Assembly (NCBI GenBank): GCA_036571765.1
Contig: BROE01000007.1
Span: forward strand, 2,527,930 to 2,591,929
Direction of reading: 5' to 3'
Length of the DNA stretch: 64,000 bases
DNA from: Plecoglossus altivelis
Taxonomy: Eukaryota; Chordata; Actinopteri; Osmeriformes; Plecoglossidae
A model generated the notes under the pieces. The model was not told the DNA's origin. It saw only the letters and a list, made by a program, of their open reading frames with translations, and made no database searches. A program made the translations under genes and the position numbers. Positions 1-25,600 of the stretch are shown here, piece after piece (the stretch's first letter is position 1; each line of letters begins with the position of its first letter).

Positions 1-215
1 GTGTGTGTTTCCTTTGGTGTGTGTTTCCTTTGTTGTGTGTTTCCTTTGGTGTGTGTGCTTCCTCAGTTGTGTGTGTTTCTTCTGGTGTGTGTGTGTTCTT
101 TTCCTCAGGTGTGTGTTTCTCCTGGTGTGTGTTTCTCCTGGTGTGTGTTTCTCCTGGTGTGTGTTTCCTCTGCTGTGTGTTTCCTCTGCTGTGTGTGTTT
201 CCTTTGTTGCTGTGG
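1..215. repeat. GT/CT-rich short tandem array in camk2g intron
   Basis: Imperfect repeats about 15-20 bp long built on TGTGTGTTTCCTCTG / TGTGTTTCTCCTGG. Lies in the intron upstream of the first visible exon; reading frames through it are low complexity and not coding. The rest of 216-720 is intron with no further feature seen. Confidence 0.8.
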
Positions 216-720
216 GCCTGAGGTGTTGACCTCTCACTTTGAGTGGGCTTGTACTGCAGCCCTTCATGTTCTGCTGCTCAAATACCGGCCATCTCAAATG
301 CTGCCACACAAACACACACCACACATTTAGTATTCACCCCACTGTAGCGCCTAAATGACTCCCTAGTGGTTTCCATGACTACAAGCCTATGTCCATATAT
401 GGTATTGAAAAGAGGATCTCTCTGTCTCCCCTCCTCCTCCCAGTTCTCCTACCATCTCTCTATTTCCTATACAGTAAACCTCCCCTGTGTCTGTTACATT
501 AAACATTTCCAAAAGTCTATGTATATAGATACAGACACAACCCTTGATACATACACTCATTGTGCAGACATTTCTGTAGAAGGAAATGCATCGAGGTTTG
601 TGTCTGTATGAATCAGTCTCTCAGACTCCGTATGTATTTGCATCTGTATGAATATGTCTGTATCAATCTCCGTTTGTATCTCTGTGTGACTGTACATCTC
701 TGTGTGACTGTGTCTGTCAG

Positions 721-13063
<12,343 letters not shown>

Positions 13064-15016
13064 GCAGGTACACACACTCATACACCTGCACACACACACT
13101 CATATACCTACACACACACTCATACACCTGCACACACACACACTCACACAAATGCACTGACTCACAACCATGCACACACATGCTGTGTGTGGACTCGACC
13201 TCATGCTCCCTGTTGACCGACTACACGCCACAGAACCAACCACCATGCTACTGAAAATACACCTTCATATCTTAACCAAGTTGTTAATACATAGACATTT
13301 ACATTGTAGACGTGCTTTCAGTTACATCCAGTTGAGAGAGTCATTGAAAAGAAAGTCAGAGTAGGTAGTCCTGCATCGCTTTCCTTGTCTGGTGTTAGAG
13401 AACACAACGCAGATCCTCGTCTGACAACAGAAGAACAGAACTTATGTAGGCTAGGTGACCCACTGTTTGTCACAATTAAAAGATGCAAGACAATTATAAT
13501 ATGGTGGATGAGAGTCCAGCCATACCTTGTCTACTTAAGGCTGGTCTTTGTAGCACGTTGTAGCACAACAGATTTTAAATCAGCGATGTGTTGGCAGAGG
13601 TTGCTGTGCTGCGCTGGCATGGCAGCGGTGGGGAGCTCTAATAACGCCTGCCTATACGCACATGCTGTGTTATCTATCAGACTGGAAGGTGTTCAGGCGT
13701 ACACGGACTTGACCTGTAGGAGGTACACTAAAGATGCACTGTGTGCAGTTGTGCTGGAATGAATGAAGTCCCATAGACTACCACACATGCACACACACAC
13801 ACTCACACACATACACTCACATATACACAGGTACACAAACTCATGCATGCATATACACACAGTACTTGTACATCCTAATTGTTTTTACTTGGTACTTGAC
13901 AGTCACTCATTGTTTTTCTTTATCTCCCTCTCTCACTCCATCCCTCTCTCCCTCTTTCACTCCATCCCTCTCTCCCTCTTTTACTCCCTCCCTCTCGCTT
14001 TCTCTCTCTCTCCCTCTCAGCCAGAGTGGCAAGGCTCCAGTAGGAGTTCATGTTTTGGGGCATTTTGGGCTAGTGTGTTTTAGAGGCTTGTCCTCTGTGT
14101 GGCCAATGCCAGGAGCCCGGCTGGGCGAGACCACACCCTCTCCACAACACCAACCAATCCCCTCCTTCCTTTGATCCGCTGGGGGCTGGCCGAGTGCGGA
14201 CCTCGCCCCCTGGGATGATGCATGCATCTGGCGCCCAATAGGAGGGCGCGTCTCTGCCCTCTGAACCCCTCCCCTGGCAGCCATCTTTCTTCTGCCCGTG
14301 TGAGATGACAGGAACCGGGGGAGGAGAGGGCGAACCGTTGAACTTGTGACAGTTATGAGTATGAGTTATGATTATACTGTGTAAAATATGACTAGATGTA
14401 CCAGACACCACCGAACCCAAGCAAGCATTTCTACATCAATAAGGGAGGAGAGCGGAGAGGGAGATTTTAGCAGCTGAGATGTCTGTCTGTCTCTACGAGC
14501 CGTCGGGCAGAATTGCCTTGTGTTGGAATGCGGGAAGTTGTGATGTTAGGATGTAGGGAGCACGTTCCCAAACCGGAAGTGTAGGAGGGGGGGGGGGGGG
14601 TCAGTTCAAATCAGAACTTGATGAGGTGAAAACTTGATATCAAACGGTGAAGCACCAAAGTGTAGAGCTGTAGGCTTTTTTTTGCGTTTTTTTTTTGCGT
14701 TTTTGTGTCGTTTCTTTTGTTATCGTTTTGTTGGTTTGTTTGTTTACAGAGAGAAGGGGCAAGGTAGAGGCTAGGTTTGACAACGCTTTTTCGTGTTGCA
14801 ACATTGTATCCAGCTGCATTTTTCTGTCAATATCTGAGACGTCTGACTCTGTATCGGAGGCTAATTTTAAGTGAGTTTAAAAAGAAGAAGAAAAAAAATT
14901 TGAACTTTTTATCGTGCAAGTGAAGCTGCCGTGCGTGTCTGTGTGTTGGTATGTCTGTATGCAGTCAGGGAGAGGTGGGCTTTGGGAAATGGTCTGCGTT
15001 TTGCATGTTTTCCCCC

Positions 15017-15060
<44 letters not shown>

Positions 15061-15603
15061 TTTTCAGCCTCTGTCTCCTCTCCCTTTTCTCTCTCTGTGT
15101 GTCCAAGCACCCGTCTAGTCTCTTGGCCCTGTTTCCTTCTAGTCACTGTGTATGACAGTGTGTGTATAGATCTGTAGAAATGTGTATATATGTGTACATG
15201 CATTCAAGAGACAGTCCCTACAGGGCACCTACCCAGCCAGCCCCTGAGTCTCACCTCACTTTCTTATCCGGGGCCTGACTGCTGGCAGATTTGAAAGCAT
15301 GCTCCTAAATGCAGGAGTCTCGCACGCACACACATACACTCAAGAACTAGGTGCAGACCATGTACGTGGAGATGGAGTCAGTAGAATAGATCCTTTGAGA
15401 GGGATTCAGCTAGCATTTCAGGTATCCCAACTCTAACCCCCACCTCAGCCTCACCTGGAGCTGTCTCTTGCTGGTCCCTACATATCTGCCCCCCCCCTGG
15501 GGCTGGGTCCTGGCTGTGGGGCACCTCTGGCCTGCTGCTCTGTACTCATCCATCCATGCAGCTCCCCCCAACCTCATCATGACCTGCTCATCCGTGTTTC
15601 AGC

Positions 15604-15791
15604 CATGGCTGTCTCCCCACATGGCTGTCTCCCCACATGGCTGTCTCCCCACATGGCTGTCTCCCCACATGGCTGTCTCCCCACCTGGCTGTCTCCCCAC
15701 CTGGCTGTCTCCCCACCTGGCTGTCTCCCCACCTGGCTGTCTCCCCACCTGGCTGTCTCTCCACCTGGCTGTCTCCCCACCTGGCTGTCTC
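15604..15791. repeat. 16-bp minisatellite in camk2g 3'UTR
   Basis: Twelve near-perfect head-to-tail copies of CATGGCTGTCTCCCCA, the second half carrying the variant CCTGGCTGTCTCCCCA. The register change from A to C at one position splits the array into two blocks, showing stepwise expansion. All frames are open but repetitive, so not coding. Confidence 0.95.
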
Positions 15792-16749
15792 TCTGTCTCT
15801 TTGTTTCTGTGTTGGGTTGGGTTCTGTTGTGGTTATTGCTGTTTTAGCGTTGTTTACTGTTGGTAATGTACCGCTCAGCCAAGCTAGAGTTCTGCACTCT
15901 CCCTGTAGCACACGCACAGAGAATTCATTCGAATGCCCCTTTCTGACAAGTTTTTCGAATGGTAGTTAGATTTGTAATATGATCGCCAACCCAGACTTGA
16001 ACGAATTGTTTATGAACTGAAAGTTAACAAACACCGACACACGCACAAACACACACACACTCATATTTATATTTTAAAAAAACTACAAAGGGAAAAGAAC
16101 AATAAGCAGTCATTGAAAAACATTGAAATATGATTGAGTATTTATTGATTTAAGTACAGTTATGGAGCTGTAGTAATGTACCCTTTAGCGGTAATGGAAT
16201 TGTAGGGCTCTTTCTGAGAGAGGGGGAGAGAGTGAGCGTTGGCAGCAGGATCAGATACACCATGCTGCGGAACACCACACGGACGTCTAGTATATGCATG
16301 TTTCAGTTGACCATTTCTACCATGTACCTAATTGAATACGGATGGCGATAAGAGTTTATCATGTATAACAATATTTGCATCTTTGAAATGAAACCCTCCA
16401 TCCAGAATGTTGAATGGGTGACATGAAAAAAAAATATATATATATATATTTAAAAAGAAAAAACACAAAAAAGCATTTTAAAAACCGTTTTGAGGAGCCA
16501 TAGCTTGGTATGAGGCCCTTGTTGTTAGTATTTCCCCCAGCATTGTACCGATATACTACTACTACTTCTACTACTATTACAGGGCTGTGCTTTCTCTCCA
16601 GCCTGCACTCGGATGCTGGAGTTTTTTGCATGATCATGATGTACAATTAATACAACCATGAATTGACGACTATTAAGTGTTTGTCTGAATGTTAGTTGGT
16701 CTTCATCATAGCTTTGTTATTCTTCAAAACTTGGATCTTGAAAGTATTT

Positions 16750-16755
16750 AATAAA
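16750..16755 (+). terminator. Poly(A) signal AATAAA, camk2g
   Basis: Canonical hexamer in TATTTAATAAAATAC, the last good signal before the gap-containing intergenic region. The following 40 bases are T/G-rich. Assignment to camk2g is inference from order and strand. Confidence 0.6.
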
Positions 16756-17141
16756 ATACTATTTCAGCATCGCTTGGTCTGGCAGTCTGTTTATTCTTGG
16801 TCATGACTGAAGCCGCTGTTTTCAAGAGCAGACACATCCCCGTTCTCTGCTCTGTACTGCAAGTAGACACTTTCTGACTGTAATAGTTAGTAACTCAGTC
16901 CACAGTCAAGGACAGCCCAGCCTTGTTTAAGGTGACAGCATGGCCCTGTTGTCTTATTTAAGGAGGGCTCTTATAATAGCTGTTCTGTTTCAGCGGGTGC
17001 ATGAGATGTAGGACAGCTCTCTAGGTGCTTGTACTCTGTGATTAATGAAGAGGACATCACAACAGGTCAACTCCACCCTCACCCAGCCCTCCACCCCCCC
17101 AGCTCCACCCCCACCCAGCCCTCCTCCACCCCTACCCAGCC

Positions 17142-17697
17142 NNNNNNNNNNNNNNNNNNNNNNNNNNNNNNNNNNNNNNNNNNNNNNNNNNNNNNNNNNN
17201 NNNNNNNNNNNNNNNNNNNNNNNNNNNNNNNNNNNNNNNNNNNNNNNNNNNNNNNNNNNNNNNNNNNNNNNNNNNNNNNNNNNNNNNNNNNNNNNNNNNN
17301 NNNNNNNNNNNNNNNNNNNNNNNNNNNNNNNNNNNNNNNNNNNNNNNNNNNNNNNNNNNNNNNNNNNNNNNNNNNNNNNNNNNNNNNNNNNNNNNNNNNN
17401 NNNNNNNNNNNNNNNNNNNNNNNNNNNNNNNNNNNNNNNNNNNNNNNNNNNNNNNNNNNNNNNNNNNNNNNNNNNNNNNNNNNNNNNNNNNNNNNNNNNN
17501 NNNNNNNNNNNNNNNNNNNNNNNNNNNNNNNNNNNNNNNNNNNNNNNNNNNNNNNNNNNNNNNNNNNNNNNNNNNNNNNNNNNNNNNNNNNNNNNNNNNN
17601 NNNNNNNNNNNNNNNNNNNNNNNNNNNNNNNNNNNNNNNNNNNNNNNNNNNNNNNNNNNNNNNNNNNNNNNNNNNNNNNNNNNNNNNNNNNNNNNNN
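17142..17697. other. Assembly gap (556 N)
   Basis: Unbroken run of N flanked on the left by CCACCCAGCCCTCC-type tandem sequence and on the right by poly-C then CCCACCCCCAGGCCTCC. The gap probably hides a C-rich tandem array. Reading frames drawn across it are meaningless. Confidence 1.
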
Positions 17698-18689
17698 CCC
17701 CCCCCCCCCCCCCAGTCCTTCACACCCACCCCCAGGCCTCCTCCACCCAGGCCTCCTCCGAAGCATCTGGATGTGCACTCTCCAAAGGTCACAGAGAAGC
17801 CCTCCAGAAGAGCTCCAGATCTGCATGGCTGAAGGGTGATGGATGGTCGCCATATGACTAACTGTAACACTGGACTGCAGCCGACACCAGTGTCCCTGTG
17901 AGTCCTGAGGACGAGCTCTCCAGAAACAGCTGCTTCAGCACTACCTGAAACATCTCTGTGGTTTTATTTAAACACGCTCATGCCATTCACATTTAATATC
18001 TGCTCATGTAGTCTGTTTTCTACCTTGCTATGTGTTTGCATATCAATGACCCCTGTATACCAGAGGTTACGCTGCAGCTGCACAGGACTTTCACATAGGG
18101 ATTAACAAGTCTTCTTTCTCCCGCAGTGAAAGCTGATTGTAGCTCTATTCTGTTGTTACGAAACAGAATTTACAGAGGTAAAGGACAACCATGGTCTAAG
18201 TATGGTTCATGGTCTAACCACAGCTGGACATGTTTAACTGACTTCTAGTAATTACATGAACAAGTGTCATATCTCCTTCAACCAGAAGGTCACCAGCAGC
18301 CATGGGCCCTGTTGATGCTGGTTCATGGCTGACAGACGGAAGGGGGCTGAAGCCCACTGCACTGTCCTTATAACAAGGGTCAAACACTGGGAACCCCTTC
18401 TGACCTCTCAACCTTCAGCAATCATTGATCTCAGCCCACAACGAGTCTTTCTAACTGTGCTACGGATTGTCCTGTGAGAATCCCAGGTAGCTGTTCTCAA
18501 TAGGAAGTCCTGATCAACGCTACATCCTGCCATAAAATGATCACATAGGAAATAATGATTTGATAAATTCTGTTGCTCGCCATTTGTTCAGAGCAATACA
18601 TAAATATTAACAGTTAAACAACAGAGGGGTCTACTGAGTGGTTTTAATGAAAAAAGACCAACCAAAGACACCAACACTTCTGATACCTC

Positions 18690-19000
18690 GGTGACCACTC
18701 CTGCATTTTGGACCAGTTCACCTCATACTGGACGCTCTACTCTCCTGCATTCTGAACCAGTTCACCTCATACTGGACGCTCTACTCTCCTGAATTCTGAA
18801 CCAGTTCACCTCATACTGGACGCTCTACTCTCCTGAATTCTGAACCAGGCCATATACAGTACCTGATACTCTACATTCCTGCATTTTCGACCAGTTCACC
18901 TCATACTGGACGCTCTACTCTCCTGCATTCTGAACCAGTTCACCTCATACTGGACGCTCTACTCTCCTGCATTCTGAACCAGTTCACCTCATACTGATCC
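18690..19000. repeat. Minisatellite, about 46-bp unit
   Basis: Six or so copies of a unit with CCAGTTCACCTCATACTGGA and CGCTCTACTCTCCTGCATTC, one copy degenerate around 18845-18890. It lies in the intergenic stretch between convergent camk2g and prss12-type genes. I see no gene between 16770 and 20985. Confidence 0.85.
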
Positions 19001-19079
19001 TGCAGGATACTGTTGCAGTCGGCCATCTTTCTCTCTGTATTTCTCTGACTTCATATTTTCAGGCTGATTTCCACTTGTC

Positions 19080-19506
19080 CACCTTGACATTAAAGGTATT
19101 GGGGTTGAGGTTCTGAATGACCGTTTCTCCCGCACCAGATCCAGATCCATCCTGCTGCAAGCGTGGATTCCTCAACAAGACTGCACACCACCGTTGCCAT
19201 GAACATTTATTTCTTACTTAGAACTTTTATTCACAAGTCCATCTATCACATCTATCTATTGCATCATCATCATCAACCAGTCATTTTGCACAATCTACCA
19301 GTTGTCGTATTTATTTTTATATCCTGTTTTATGTTTGATCTTTTCCGTTGTATAGTATTGTTTAGAGTTGAATAGTATTATTCAGACAGTTTTTCCACTT
19401 TCATATTAAAGATCCATATGTGTATTGAATGCACCTTACTGCCACAGAAAATGCCTTGTTTGTGTGAACTTACTGGTTGAATAAAGCCCATTCAGATTCA
19501 GATTCC
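19080..19506 (+). other. Possible retroposon 3' end with AGATTC tail
   Basis: AATAAA at 19480-19485 is followed at once by CCCATTCAGATTCAGATTCC, a short AGATTC repeat. LINE/SINE 3' ends in fish often stop in such a motif after a poly(A)-like signal. No coding similarity was recognised upstream, so this is a weak call; an unannotated noncoding transcript end is the alternative. Confidence 0.3.
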
Positions 19507-20985
19507 GTAGGGTTGAAACTGTGGTGTCGCTTAAGTACCAGAATCTGCTTTTCAAATCAATCAACATCAGGCTTGAGGACTCTTATTCTGGATGAAGCAA
19601 CACTATACTATACATGAAGCAACTCTGGTCAAGTTGTGGTTTGTGCTGCATTATCCACAACGTGGAATGACTTTAACAGCCTGGTCTGACACCTTCTGTG
19701 TTCATAGTTTTACTTACTAAACTACATGTGAATGATGGGAAAGGTGTGTGGGGCAACTATTGGACAATGTACTGTATTTAGACAGGATGGACTATGACTG
19801 TACAATTCATACTGTCAGTTCTTGTATGTCTGAAAGCTGTTTGACTTGGTACACCCACATATACACGCCAGGAATCCATTGTCATCAAACATGTAGTTTA
19901 ATACCATGTTACTTCACATACATTATAAGGAACAAACGGCGGATATGACAGTTTCATTCTATGACTTCAGATGACTGAACATGGAGCAGGTCTCCTGTCT
20001 TACAGGTGTTTAACAGAGCAGACGTCTTGAGTCTGAGGTCCTCTGATGCAGGACAGAGTCCAGGGTGGGACGCTCTGGTGCAGTCAAGGGGCGGGACTAT
20101 GTACAGGGTTAGAAAAGAGGCAAATTACAAGCTCCTGTTTGAGAGACGGTTATAGAATACGAGATGCTTCACAATACCTTGTCACAGCACGAGATGGATC
20201 TGAGGTCCATAAGTAAGAGTAAAAATAAACCACAACGAATCTCCCAGTGGTAAGTACAGGTATGGCGTTACTGGGAGCGGAGAACACGGAACGCTGTTGC
20301 CATCTCCTGGTTAGATCGCACACGCGCGCTCACGTTCGCACACGTTCCAGACAGCAGGATGGAACAGTTTGTCCATGGAACTCGGGGCAAGAATGCACAC
20401 AACACACACGGTCTAAGCTACATCTTAAACCCAAGACGGTTGCATCGAAGTCGTTCAGTGTATATCAATACAAAACACAACCAGGATCTGATCGCTGCTG
20501 TCTGATGGCTTTGAAAGAAGAGATTAGTATGCAAAGAAGGAACAGAAGACACAGATAAACACTAGATGAACATCCTTCAGTAGACACATTTTACTGGACC
20601 CTATTTAATTATATGTGTGTGTATTTCACATCAGCCAAACCGATCCATTTTTCAGCCATTGGATAGACTTTCTTAAGCACTTGCCAAACTACAATCTAAC
20701 TAACTACTGCTACCTAAACCCTAACACACACACAATACTGCACACCTTAAAGTCATTCTGTACTCCCTCAGGCAGTCACTGATGAGGTCATGATCATCGC
20801 ACTGCATCACTGTGCAGTGAATGGAGCCTTTGAAGAGGCCCTGGAATTCAGAGTTCACGTAAGAATATACTGGACAGTCAAGGGTTCAGACAGGTTCATA
20901 ATGACCTCTACTCCCTTCCCTCCTTCCTCCTCCCTCCACTTCCTCCTCCTCTTCCTCTATCGAGTCCTGTGGTTCTGCTGCCTCG

Positions 20986-22414
20986 TCAGATGAGGATGGG
21001 CGTGTGTGCAGCAGAGCCAGACGTGAGTGTGCCCTTGTTGTGTGTGTGACCATGATCCTTTTGCACATGAGCATTTTGTTTGAACTCACTGGCAGCGTGC
21101 GCATGTGTGCCAGTGTGCAAAGCGCGCGTGTTTTTCTGATGCTCGCGCACAGCCGCGTGTTGTGTCATTTTATGCACGTGTGTGAGGTCATTGTTGGTGT
21201 TTATGATGTCGTTCTTCTCGTGTGTGAGGTCATTGTGGTCGCTTACTATGTCATTCTGCTCGTGTGTGAGGTTATCTTCTCTGTGTGTAGGCTGCCCTGT
21301 GTGTGAGGAGTGCTGATGATCCCGGCTGTGTGTTACTGCGGCTGTGTTTGAGTAGGCCTCTAGAACGGTTGTGTTCTGCTCTGTGATGTGCGTGTGTGTG
21401 ACCTCGTGGATCCAGCTCCTGAACCTGCTGACCCGGGTGTAGAGGGCTGGAGCCGACGGCTCGCCGCACCCGTAACCCCCGACAACGGTCCCGGTCAGGA
21501 CCCAGCGGCCCCCCTCGCCCTGGCACACCAACCCTCCGCCACTGTTACCCTGACAAGCATCGCCATGGAGACGGCTGGTGTCCGGGGGGCTGCCAGCGCA
21601 CAGCGTTCCGTGGCTGGAGTAGCCGTCGCCAAAGTGCTTCTTACATTGCCATGGTGACAAGAGAGGCACCCAAGACTGCAGGACAGCGTCTGATGGAAGG
21701 AGAAGACAGACAAAAGACCAGAGACACACAGAAGGGAGTATGGAGTCAAGTATACAAAGAAATACAATATTCTATTAACTACATGCGTTCTGTAAAGATT
21801 ATAAATAATATAATTTGGGGAGATTCTAAATAAACGTGCCAGGCAATTTGCCCATACAGAGTATATAATTTTTCTGAGGAATAAAGCTCAATGATGGTTA
21901 GCTTGAGGAAACTTCTATGGTATGTGAGTACGCTGGACAAAGCTTGCAAACTATTAACATCTCATGGCATGGAACTCCTGCAGGTAAGAAAGACATGCAC
22001 ACTACCTCCAGTCTCAGGTGACTGGGGGTTTGCAGCCAAGACCACCTGGATTGTTACTTCAAGACCATCCAAGGCCAAGACTCGTCTTAAACTAAGTGGA
22101 CGAAACTGGCCCCAGGCCTACCTGCTCCGGTCCAGGCAGCGGTCACCGTGACGATGCAGGAGGAGGGGCTGCTGGCCCCCACTCTCTCAGGGCTGGGGAG
22201 GCAGGCGACGTTTGTGTCACCGTCCAGACGGACGCAGCGACTCTCTGCGCTTTGTAGCTTCACCAGGGCCAGGTCGTGGCCCCCACGGTCACCTTTGAAC
22301 TTCCTGTGGACCACCACTTCTTCTGGGATCACAGTAAGCCCAGACCCTCCCATACGGATCACGTACCTGGAGGGCTCACGGCCATACCTGAGGAGGAGGA
22401 GGAGTGGTCAGAGG

Positions 22415-22472
<58 letters not shown>

Positions 22473-22642
22473 GAGAGAGAAAGAAAGAAAGAGAGAAAGA
22501 TAGAGGAGAGGAATCATACTTGTTGAAGCAATGTGCAGAGGTCAGAGCCCAGCAAGGGGTGATAAGTGTTCCGCTACAGAGAGGGGGGCCATCTTGTTTG
22601 TCACCCTGCAGCCACATAGACAGCTGCCATGGCATGGAGCTC
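20986..22642 (-). CDS. prss12: prss12 trypsin-like domain and C-terminal tail
   Basis: Exon 22520-22642 holds the histidine (LTSAHCF, codon 22531-22533). Exon 22122-22387 holds the aspartate (HDLALV, codon 22273-22275). Exon 20986-21689 holds the serine (QGNSGGG, Ser codon 21541-21543, Asn codon 21544-21546) and the stop. Compared with the family: no RIIGG before SSMPWQLS, GWG replaced by AAW, Asp194 replaced by Asn, and SWG near the pocket replaced by VGG. The specificity Asp189 is kept (GDACQ). After WIHEVT the frame continues 136 codons. Confidence 0.9.
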
Positions 22643-25600
22643 CTGGGAACAGCAAGAAGAGGGATCAGGAGGAGGAGGAGAGCTTAGGAACAACAGAAGA
22701 CACACAGGGAAGGAGCAACTTTCGTTGACAGGTTCTACAGAAAATGATGTACCTTTAACAAAACCCTCACCTGGGAGAGATCTGTCCTCGACCTGTCTGC
22801 CCTGGGCTGCTGACCCCTGGAACCTTCCTCTGCCCGCAGGTGTCCTGTTCTGGCCTGGGGCCCTCAGAGTCACACCTCACCCCCGCATCCTCCTGCCGCA
22901 CGCAGGCCTGGGACCGGCCCAGAGACGGACACTCCCCCAGGAAGTCCTCCTGTCCCGTACACCTGAGCTGGTCCAAGTGGAGAGGACCCTTCCCCCGGCC
23001 TTGCCCCCCCAGAACCACCGCGCGCCCTCTGGGGAAAGATAGACAGCTGCTGAGTTCAACAGCTTCCTGGAAATTCTCTCACCCCCGCACACTGCTTTTA
23101 CTACGCACACACATCGCACTGCACACACATATATACACTCACACATCCCTCCACACCAGGGGTAGCGAACCCCTAACGCCCTGTGGTGTAACGTGAATCA
23201 TGAATGAAAAAATATGTGACATTTCATTTAATTTTAGAGCACATTAAGTCAAGAACAGGAATAAAAACAATATTTAAGGTTCAAAAAAACGTTGTGATTG
23301 CAAACCAGGGCAGTTTGCCTGCTGTGCGGGCTGCCTGTGTTGTGTGTCTTTGTATGTGTGGAAGGGGGGGGGTTCTCTATGATAGAATGGTTAGCCACCC
23401 CTGCTCTACACACATCCCACTACACACACATTAACTCAACATCTCTACCGCGCTACAATTCTCTCTCCGCCGCCTCCCTTCACCCTTCTTTCTATCTCTC
23501 TCCTCCCTCCTCACTCCTCCCTCTCCTCCTCCTCCTCCCTCCTCCTCTCTCCCTCACCTCCCTCTTTCTCTCTCGCTCTCTCTCTCTGTGTTACCTGTAT
23601 CCCAGCTGCTTGCAGACCACTGCAGCGTTCAGGTCGTTCCAGCCAGAGTCACAGATGCTGCCCCACTCTCCATGGAGATACACCTCCACCCGACCTTCCC
23701 TGGGGCTGTCTCCGCCCCTCAGACGCAGCAGGGGTCCTGTACATGCACACACACACCGCACATTTACACACACCACACACACAGCACGTATATACACACA
23801 CACACACCACATATATACACACACACCACATATATGCACACACCGCACATTTACACACACCACACACACAAACCGCACGTATACTCACACACACACACCA
23901 CACATATACACACACACACCACACATATGCACACACCGCACATTTACACACACCACACACACACACCACACACATACACACACACACCAAACACACATTG
24001 CACACATACACAACGCAGGGTATGTAGAACGTTGCATGTGTACAGGCAGTATAGTGAGGTAAATGTCAGCTGTATTGTTATTCTAATAGAGCAGCAGGAA
24101 GATGAGAGCTCATCACAACAGGACCACAGGGACACTTCCACAACCGGCGGCCCTCTGTCACCATGCTGTCAACACATGGCATTTCACCCCTCTTTCACAC
24201 ACACACACATACACACACTCACACATAGTCCCCTCACACACATGCACTATGCACACACCTGTAGCAGGTGCCAGTGCCGGTAGTTGGTTGGTGTCTGGGC
24301 TGGGGTCCCTCCTGCAGCGCACGCCCACCACCTCACTGTTCGAGCAGGTGCTCCGCCCCCAGATGCCGTGGCGACAGTCCAGCAGTGATGACTCGGAGCC
24401 TTCGCAATGGACGTCGTCCAACAGGATAATTCCAATTCCATCTCCGAAGGCCCCGCCGCCCACCACCTCGGCATGCCCCCTACAGGTGACATAGGGAACG
24501 CCAGGCACACTGGGCTGAGCCAAGGCACACAGCAGACAAACCACAAACCAAGAAACAGTTTACAAGCCCAGAGATGTGTGATGTCAGGCAGCTGTGGTCC
24601 TGTTAGCAGTGTGGGTGGAGGGAGGGTCAGGGGTGGATTCAATAGAGGTGGAGGACCTGTATCCCAGCTGCTGGCAGACCACCTGGGCGTGGCCCTGGGT
24701 CCAGTGGTGGCCACACACAGAGCCCCAGTCTCCTGAGTGGAACACTTCAACACGCCCCTCCCAGGGCCGCTCGCCTCCCACCAGCCGCACTACACCGTCT
24801 GCCAAACACAGCGCAGCAGTCAGTCAGCACGTCATACTGGGTGTACAGCATGTGTGTGCATGATTGTACAGTGTGTGTGTGACCGCGCATTGTGTTTGAG
24901 TGTGTGTGTGAGTGTGCAGTATGTGTGTGCATGAGTACAATGCGTGTACATGTGTGTGTCTGAGTGGGTGAACAGTGTGTGTGTACACAGTGTGTGTACA
25001 TGTGTGTGTGTATACAGTGTGTGCGTGTGTGTGTCTACGTGTGTACACAGTGTGTATGTGTGTCACCTGTGTAGGGACTGCAGGACACTCCTGCATCCTC
25101 CATATGATCGCAGTTGTGTTGCTCCCAGTCGCCATGGACACACTGCTCTAGCGACAGCTCGTTTCCGGTGCACTGAACAGCATCTAGAAGGATGGGTCCA
25201 GAGCCTTGGCCAAAATGAGCCCAGGACCAGGCCTTTGCCACGCCACTGCACACACAGACACACACACACACCATGAGCAAAAAGCAGCTCATGGTACATA
25301 GCTCACAGTAGCATCACAGTATGTGATGATCTCACTGCACATTATAGGATGTCTATTATTTATAAGAAGCCATCTCGACACACAAATACACACAACACAC
25401 AGAATGAAGGGAAATGCCTTCTTTCTCCAACTACAGGGACATTAATTCAAACTAACTCTGAGGGTGTAACTAGGATTGCCTCTACAGTGTGTGATGGCGA
25501 CCCCTCCTATTGAGGCAAACAGCTCTTCAGACACCTGCTAGGCACTTCTAACACGCCCACCTTGTTCGTTAATACTCATATTTGTTCTGGGTGTTATTTT

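Larger units (their letters stand above)
13064..16770 (+). other. camk2g: camk2g 3' untranslated region
   Basis: No supported coding exon lies between the camk2g stop and 16770. A canonical AATAAA is at 16750-16755, followed by GT-rich sequence (GGTCTGGCAGTCTG), which fits the gene's cleavage site. The stretch is typical UTR in composition: CA and CT microsatellites, T-rich runs, and a 16-bp minisatellite at 15604-15791. The 3' end position is inferred from the poly(A) signal only; earlier signals could also be used. Confidence 0.6.

Noticed and set aside
15604..15791. Regular short repeats that could suggest a CRISPR array
   Set aside because: Units are contiguous 16-bp copies without spacers, in a vertebrate gene UTR.
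16990..17870. Four frames of 263-287 codons across the N run
   Set aside because: Most codons are N; the flanks are C-rich tandem sequence and carry no gene signal.
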